Below, piece by piece: positions 6,809 through 10,960 of a DNA stretch of 10,960 nt (positions are counted from its first letter, which is position 1; the number at the start of each line of letters is the position of its first letter). The position numbers were made by a program, and so were the translations under genes. The DNA comes from Paracoccaceae bacterium. GTDB taxonomy: Bacteria > Pseudomonadota > Alphaproteobacteria > Rhodobacterales > Rhodobacteraceae. The notes under the pieces are model-generated. The model was given only the letters and a program-made list of their open reading frames with translations, searched no databases and had not been told where the DNA came from. The stretch lies in assembly GCA_009920225.1 (NCBI GenBank), contig RGAJ01000034.1, forward strand, positions 1 to 10,960, in the 5' to 3' direction.

Positions 6809-8196
6809 GCTTTGATCCGTTCTTGAACAATGGCTTTCAAAGCCTGTAAATCATTTGCTGCCCGCGTCACGCGTTCATCGCGATCAAAGAGATCGGCCAT
6901 GCGCACCGGCAATTCTGGACGATAGCCCGTCGCCGCTTCAACCGCATCAGGGAATTTGGCGGGGTGGGCCGTCGCCAATGTGATCATTGGTGTGTTTGGA
7001 TCCCGCATCTGATCGCCGACATGTACCCCAATGGCAGAATGCGGACACAGCAATTCCGCACGCGTTTGGTAGGACCGCGTAATCTCTGCAGATGTTTCAT
7101 CCTCAGATACGCGACCGCTGTCAAAATCTTTGCGCAGCGTGTCGAGGATACCTTGGGACACTGCAAAGCCACTTTTGGTTTTCAAATCATCCATTAATGC
7201 GGCCACCGCCGCGCCATCACCGTCATAGGCGTAAAACAACGCGCGTTCAAAATTCGAACTGATTTGAATGTCCATAGACGGGCTGATCGAGGGGACGACA
7301 TCATCCATTCGATAGTCACCTGTTGTTAGACACCGATGCAAAATGTCGTTTTGGTTTGTCGCAACAATCAAGCGATCAATCGGCAGGCCCATTTTTTTGG
7401 CGATGAAGCCCGCAAAAATATCGCCAAAATTTCCCGTAGGGACAGTAAAGGATATCTTGCGATCAGGTGCGCCCAATTGGACCGCGGACGAGAAATAATA
7501 CACAACTTGTGCCAAAACCCGCGCCCAGTTGATCGAATTCACACCAGCAAGTTTCACCCCATCGCGGAATTCAAAATCATTAAACATATCTTTCAGACGC
7601 GACTGGCAATCATCAAAATGACCATCGACCGCCAAAGCATGCACATTGTCTTCGCTTGGTGTGGTCATCTGGCGCCGTTGGACTTCGGACACGCGCCCGT
7701 GCGGATATAGGATAAAGACATCAACCGCGTCCAATCCGCGGAACGCCTCAATCGCGGCACTTCCTGTATCGCCGCTTGTTGCGCCCACAATCGTAACGCG
7801 TTCGTTGCGACGGCTTAGTGCTACTTGGAACAGCTGTCCGATCAATTGCATCGCAAAATCTTTGAAGGCAAGCGTGGGGCCGTGAAACAGTTCCAGCAGG
7901 AAATGATTATTGTCGAGCTGCACCAAAGGTGCTCGTGCGGTGTGGCCAAAGTTGGCATAGGCTTTGGCGATGATGTCACGGAATTCTGCATCGCTAAAGG
8001 TATCGCCCACATAGGGTCGCATCACCCGAAACGCGATTTCTTCGTAGGACAGACCAGCCATCGCCGCAATGTCGTCATGTGACATCTGCGGGATCGTTTC
8101 GGGGACATACAGACCGCCGTCGCGCGCAAGCCCTGTCAGCATCGCATCTTCAAACCCCAACACTGGGGCGTTACCGCGTGTCGAAATATACCGCAT
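6805..8196 (-). CDS. thrC: Threonine synthase
   Basis: This pyridoxal-phosphate enzyme converts O-phospho-L-homoserine and water to threonine and phosphate, the last step of threonine biosynthesis. The product is 463 residues, typical of the long bacterial/fungal class. It begins MRYISTRG and has ARDGGLYVPE (25-34). The PLP lysine is K112 in ELFHGPTLAFKDFAMQ. The phosphate-binding GATSGDTGSAA and the later VPTGNFGDIFAG are both intact. The start ATG 8196-8194 abuts the SURF1 stop (TAAATG), with AAAAGG about 8 bases upstream. The downstream M16 peptidase overlaps it by four bases. No ThrA or ThrB is in the window, so this is an isolated pathway gene carried in an oxidase-assembly and processing operon. 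Confidence 0.98.
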   Translation of the reverse strand: MRYISTRGNAPVLGFEDAMLTGLARDGGLYVPETIPQMSHDDIAAMAGLSYEEIAFRVMRPYVGDTFSDAEFRDIIAKAYANFGHTARAPLVQLDNNHFLLELFHGPTLAFKDFAMQLIGQLFQVALSRRNERVTIVGATSGDTGSAAIEAFRGLDAVDVFILYPHGRVSEVQRRQMTTPSEDNVHALAVDGHFDDCQSRLKDMFNDFEFRDGVKLAGVNSINWARVLAQVVYYFSSAVQLGAPDRKISFTVPTGNFGDIFAGFIAKKMGLPIDRLIVATNQNDILHRCLTTGDYRMDDVVPSISPSMDIQISSNFERALFYAYDGDGAAVAALMDDLKTKSGFAVSQGILDTLRKDFDSGRVSEDETSAEITRSYQTRAELLCPHSAIGVHVGDQMRDPNTPMITLATAHPAKFPDAVEAATGYRPELPVRMADLFDRDERVTRAANDLQALKAIVQERIKA

Positions 8197-8868
8197 TTAT
8201 TTTACCTTTTGTCTTGTGCGCCAAATAAACAGCGCACTCATCGCGATCCATACCATGGCCAATGAAAACCATGTGATCGCATAATTCAAGTGATCGTTCG
8301 GAATGCCGGACGTGTCCAATGGCATTAAAGTGAGCTTGTCTGGTTTAGGTTCCAGCGATTTCGCAACAACCAAAACATTTTCCGCATCAAAATGCGCGGC
8401 CATCGCGGTGGTTTCGCGGGCAAACCAAAGATTACGGTTTTTATCTGGCTCGGGCGTATATCCGTCGACCTCTTGGGGCCAATGTAAATTGCCCTTGATC
8501 GACACTGTCCCTTGCAATGATAGGGAGGCGATGTTGACCTCTTTGATATAGCCAAGATCAACCATGATCGTCCGGTCGCCGACCAACACAGGTGCGATAA
8601 CTTTGTTGACGGCACCGACGTTCTTGAGGCTTGCCAAGACGCGGATGAAGTCCCCACGCAAGCGGCCGTCAAAAACAACCGATTGGTATTTATCGTTGAT
8701 CGCGTCAAATGTCAGCGGAAGAGGAATTTCAGGGTCCTGAATACGCGCGTCTATCTTGGCCAAGATATCTTGTTTCCATGCCAAACGGTCCACCTGCCAT
8801 TTACCCAATGACACCAGAATGCCCGTACCGACAATAGCCACGATGAATATGAATAAACTGCGTCGCAC
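8197..8868 (-). CDS. SURF1 family cytochrome c oxidase assembly protein
   Basis: SURF1/Shy1 proteins assist insertion of heme a into subunit I of aa3-type oxidases and sit in the inner membrane with two spans. The N-terminal span lies at about 3-22, followed by the signature SLGKWQVDRLAWK. The large periplasmic domain ends in PNDHLNYAITWFSLA, the conserved entry to the C-terminal span (about 190-213). The frame extends to a TTG at 8895, but that codon is inside the stem of the ctaE terminator. I prefer GTG 8868-8866, which gives MRRSLFIFIVAIVG and 223 residues. GGGGA (8878-8874) stands 5 bases before it as ribosome binding site. Its stop directly abuts the thrC start. The oxidase genes upstream fit its role. 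Confidence 0.92.
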   Translation of the reverse strand: MRRSLFIFIVAIVGTGILVSLGKWQVDRLAWKQDILAKIDARIQDPEIPLPLTFDAINDKYQSVVFDGRLRGDFIRVLASLKNVGAVNKVIAPVLVGDRTIMVDLGYIKEVNIASLSLQGTVSIKGNLHWPQEVDGYTPEPDKNRNLWFARETTAMAAHFDAENVLVVAKSLEPKPDKLTLMPLDTSGIPNDHLNYAITWFSLAMVWIAMSALFIWRTRQKVK

Positions 8869-8882
8869 CTTGGTCCCCAATG

Positions 8883-8912
8883 AAAAAGCGCGCAAGGTTA
8901 TCTTGCGCGCTT
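8883..8912 (-). terminator. Rho-independent terminator after ctaE
   Basis: On the - strand AAGCGCGCAAG (8912-8902) and CTTGCGCGCTT (8896-8886) are perfect 11-base arms around the 5-base loop ATAAC. Five T run from the stem end (8887-8883). It lies about 45 bases after the ctaE stop and only about 15 bases before the SURF1 start codon. This is the strongest terminator in the window, so SURF1-thrC expression requires read-through or a promoter I could not identify. Confidence 0.9.
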
Positions 8913-8957
8913 CTTATGCGATATCATAGCGTCGGCTTCAAGCCGTAACGCACAGGC

Positions 8958-9758
8958 TTATTGGCCCCAAACGTAAACAGCTGCGAACAAGAACAGCCAG
9001 ACCACATCAACAAAGTGCCAGTACCAAGCCGCCGCTTCGAAACCCAGATGTGAGTCAGGGGTAAAGTGACCGCGCATTGCGCGCAGCATGCAGATGAACA
9101 AAAAGATTGTTCCGACAACCACGTGGAACCCGTGGAAACCCGTCGCCATAAAGAAGTTCGCGCCATAGATGTTACCCGCAAAGCCAAAGGCCGCGTGGCT
9201 GTATTCATACGCTTGGAAACCAGTAAAGATAAGACCCAAGATCACGGCGATTGCCAAACCGTTGATCATATCTTTGCGGTTGTTTTCATGTGCGATCGCA
9301 TGGTGTGCCCATGTTGCAGCAGCACCTGAACACAACAGGATCAATGTGTTGATCAATGGCAAATGCCATGGGTCAAATGTTTCGATCCCCGCAGGTGGGA
9401 ACACGCCATCAACCAGCGGGCTCATTTCGCCCATTGGGTACATTGCGTGCTTGAAGAAGCTCCAGAACCATGCAGAGAAGAACATGACTTCTGACATGAT
9501 GAACAGGATGAAGCCATAGCGCAACCCGATCAACACAACCGGGGTGTGATCGCCTGCGTGGTTTTCTTTTACTGTGTCTGCCCACCAACCGAACATGACG
9601 TACAAAACGCCAACAAAGCCAATGGCAAACACCCAAGGTGTTACATCATGAAAGAAAAGAACAGCACCAACCAGCATAACGAATGCGGCAACGGACCCCA
9701 AGAAAGGCCAAAGTGAAGGTGTGAGAATGTGATAGTCGTGGTTTTTTACATGCGCCAT
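8958..9758 (-). CDS. ctaE: Cytochrome c oxidase subunit III
   Basis: This is the seven-helix subunit of the aa3-type terminal oxidase that supports proton uptake and turnover stability of subunit I. The product is 266 residues, normal for alphaproteobacteria. It begins [19 protein letters not shown]. The conserved [21 protein letters not shown] holds the membrane glutamate of helix [40 protein letters not shown] and the end [25 protein letters not shown] are family hallmarks. The start ATG 9758-9756 has GAGGG 7 bases upstream. ctaG lies 20 bases upstream. A strong terminator follows, so this is probably the end of the oxidase transcript. Subunits I (ctaD) and II (ctaC) are not in the window. 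Confidence 0.98.
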   Translation of the reverse strand: MAHVKNHDYHILTPSLWPFLGSVAAFVMLVGAVLFFHDVTPWVFAIGFVGVLYVMFGWWADTVKENHAGDHTPVVLIGLRYGFILFIMSEVMFFSAWFWSFFKHAMYPMGEMSPLVDGVFPPAGIETFDPWHLPLINTLILLCSGAAATWAHHAIAHENNRKDMINGLAIAVILGLIFTGFQAYEYSHAAFGFAGNIYGANFFMATGFHGFHVVVGTIFLFICMLRAMRGHFTPDSHLGFEAAAWYWHFVDVVWLFLFAAVYVWGQ

Positions 9759-9778
9759 TTTTTTCCCTCGTTGGAAGG

Positions 9779-10360
9779 CTAGTTGACAGTTATTGTTGAA
9801 GCTGTCTCTGAATCGACCTTGGCGGTTTCTTCAGGAAGCTCGGTTTCATAGAAAGTATATGACAAAGTGATGACCTTAGTAAACTTGGCATCACGATCAT
9901 CTACCATTTCGGGGTCGACAAAGAAGGTTACGGGCATTTCGACCCGTTCCCCAGGTTGCAAGACTTGCTCGGTAAAGCAGAAACAAGCAATTTTGTTAAA
10001 GTACAAACCCGCTTCGTAGGGGGTTACGTTATACGACGCAGTGCCCGCAACAGGACGATCTGTGGGATTATATGCTTCGTAAAATGCGATGCCCGTCTCG
10101 CCAATGCGCATTTCCATTTCGACCTGCTTCGGACGAAATTCCCATGGCATATCGCGATCCAAAGACGCATCAAATCGGACTTTGACGGTTCGATCAAGGA
10201 TCACATCTGATCCTGCCTCGGCGACATTGGTGACGCCGCCAAAACCGGTTACACGGCAGAACCAATCATAAAACGGAACAGAGGCCCACGCGAGCGCCCC
10301 CATTACGATGACAACTCCAACGGCTTGGAGAGCAGTTTTATTTTTGGCGTCCATACTCAT
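9779..10360 (-). CDS. ctaG: Cytochrome c oxidase assembly protein CtaG (Cox11 family)
   Basis: Cox11/CtaG delivers copper to the CuB centre of oxidase subunit I. The product is 193 residues with one N-terminal membrane helix (about 9-27) and a periplasmic immunoglobulin-like domain. The copper motif CFCF is at 126-129 (C126, C128), and the accessory C35 follows the helix in [20 protein letters not shown] and the end ITLSYTFYE are family features. The annotated ATG (10360-10358) overlaps the stop of the small upstream gene (ATGA). A second ATG two codons later (10354) has AGGG at a better distance, about 8 bases, and may be the real start. ctaE follows after 20 bases in the same operon. Confidence 0.97.
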   Translation of the reverse strand: MSMDAKNKTALQAVGVVIVMGALAWASVPFYDWFCRVTGFGGVTNVAEAGSDVILDRTVKVRFDASLDRDMPWEFRPKQVEMEMRIGETGIAFYEAYNPTDRPVAGTASYNVTPYEAGLYFNKIACFCFTEQVLQPGERVEMPVTFFVDPEMVDDRDAKFTKVITLSYTFYETELPEETAKVDSETASTITVN

Positions 10361-10521
10361 TGCCCTGCGGTCCCTGAAATCGCTTGTGACACGTCCCCGC
10401 CCGTCACTTTGACCACAGTCAAACCAAAGACGAGAACAACAAAAGCGGCAAGCACAAGGCCCAAGCCCAAATTGCGGCTAAAGCGGCGTTTGTGCAGATC
10501 ATGCTGGCGTTCAATACTCAT
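10357..10521 (-). CDS. Small single-span membrane protein between ctaB and ctaG
   Basis: A 54-codon frame runs exactly from the ctaB stop to the ctaG start. Its ATG (10521-10519) overlaps the ctaB TGA, and its TGA (10359-10357) overlaps the ctaG ATG, both as ATGA. GGAG stands 7 bases before the ATG. The product begins [13 protein letters not shown], a basic cytoplasmic head, followed by one hydrophobic helix (about 18-37, [20 protein letters not shown]) and a short polar tail [17 protein letters not shown]. This is the topology of a small oxidase-assembly or subunit protein. I recall a comparable small orf2 between the COX10 and COX11 homologues of the Paracoccus denitrificans oxidase locus; equivalence is inferred from position and size. 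Its function is not known to me. Confidence 0.85.
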   Translation of the reverse strand: MSIERQHDLHKRRFSRNLGLGLVLAAFVVLVFGLTVVKVTGGDVSQAISGTAGQ

Positions 10522-10960
10522 GCCCATACTCCAAATCTGTCCAAACCTGCTTCGATCAAGATCGCACCAAAGTGTAGGAACAAGTAGGCCAAGGACAACT
10601 TGAAAAACTTACGCTCTACGGCAAAGTTATCTTTTTCTGACGCATCTTCATCACGGCGCCAAATTTTATAGGCCCCTATCAAAAATTGGATGTTCAAAAC
10701 GATTGCCGCCAAGAAATACACTGGACCGCCCAAGGTCGTAAACCCAGCCGCCAAAGCAAACACAGCCAAAACGACGGTGTACCAAAAGATATGCGCGCGT
10801 GTTGCTTTGCGACCATGGGTCACGGTCAACATCGGCACTTTGGCGTTGTCATAGTCACTGCGCATGAACAATGCGAGCGCCCAGAAATGCGGAGGCGTCC
10901 ACAAAAAGATCAGCGCAAACATCAAAACGCTTTCGACAGACACGCCGCCCGTTGCCGCCG
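10518..10960 (-). CDS. ctaB: Protoheme IX farnesyltransferase, C-terminal part (5' end outside window)
   Basis: CtaB/Cox10 adds a farnesyl group to heme B to make heme O, the precursor of heme A for the oxidase. It is a polytopic UbiA-family membrane enzyme. About 146 C-terminal residues are visible, roughly half of the normal length of about 300. The frame is open to the right edge, so the GTG at 10943 is not a start. [22 protein letters not shown] and [13 protein letters not shown] are diagnostic of heme O synthase, and [17 protein letters not shown] is the following cytoplasmic loop. Three further hydrophobic segments follow, ending GLDRFGVWA. Its stop overlaps the start of the small membrane protein gene. 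The order ctaB - small ORF - ctaG - ctaE is the alphaproteobacterial oxidase arrangement. Confidence 0.95.
   Translation of the reverse strand, partial: AATGGVSVESVLMFALIFLWTPPHFWALALFMRSDYDNAKVPMLTVTHGRKATRAHIFWYTVVLAVFALAAGFTTLGGPVYFLAAIVLNIQFLIGAYKIWRRDEDASEKDNFAVERKFFKLSLAYLFLHFGAILIEAGLDRFGVWA

Noticed and set aside
8933..8945. CGGCTT-C-AAGCCG small inverted repeat after ctaE
   Set aside because: It gives only a 4-base stem once a loop is allowed and has no T run; the strong hairpin at 8886-8912 is the terminator.

Overview
The window reads as a chromosomal segment of an alphaproteobacterium, most likely Rhodobacterales (Roseobacter group). The basis is the protein sequences (NusG, L11 with an alphaproteobacterial insertion, SecE of about 66 residues) and the gene order ctaB - small ORF - ctaG - ctaE - SURF1 - thrC - M16 peptidase - GNAT - FAD oxidase, an arrangement I recall from that group. 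Base composition is moderate by eye. No mobile element, CRISPR array, rRNA or tRNA was found.

Layout, left to right. A 3'-terminal piece of a 2OG-Fe(II) oxygenase-like gene lies on the + strand (1-396). It converges on a terminator hairpin (about 428-456). Everything after that is on the - strand, so transcription runs from right to left. In transcription order: ctaB (partial), a 54-residue membrane protein missed by simple ORF calling, ctaG and ctaE (cytochrome c oxidase assembly and subunit III), then a strong terminator. Next come SURF1, thrC, an M16 zinc peptidase and a GNAT acetyltransferase, joined by overlaps or zero gaps. They are followed by a GlcD-type FAD oxidase broken by an apparent 11-base deletion. 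Last is the secE - nusG - rplK - rplA block.

How the genes work together. CtaB makes heme O for the oxidase, CtaG delivers copper to subunit I, ctaE encodes subunit III, and SURF1 helps assemble the same complex. ThrC, the peptidase, the acetyltransferase and the oxidase are metabolic or processing genes in a tight run. SecE (translocon), NusG (transcription elongation) and L11/L1 (ribosome) form the usual information-processing block.

The most unusual point is that secE and nusG are not adjacent. A 226-base AT-rich gap and a gene for an unrecognised protein lie between them. That protein has an N-terminal LuxR-type helix-turn-helix followed by about 190 residues I cannot assign. The gene has no ATG start, ends two bases before the nusG ATG, and is preceded by a perfect 13-base palindrome. 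Also notable are paired symmetric hairpins in the nusG-rplK leader (a candidate L1 autoregulation site) and the frameshifted oxidase. I did not find a clearly new multi-gene system.
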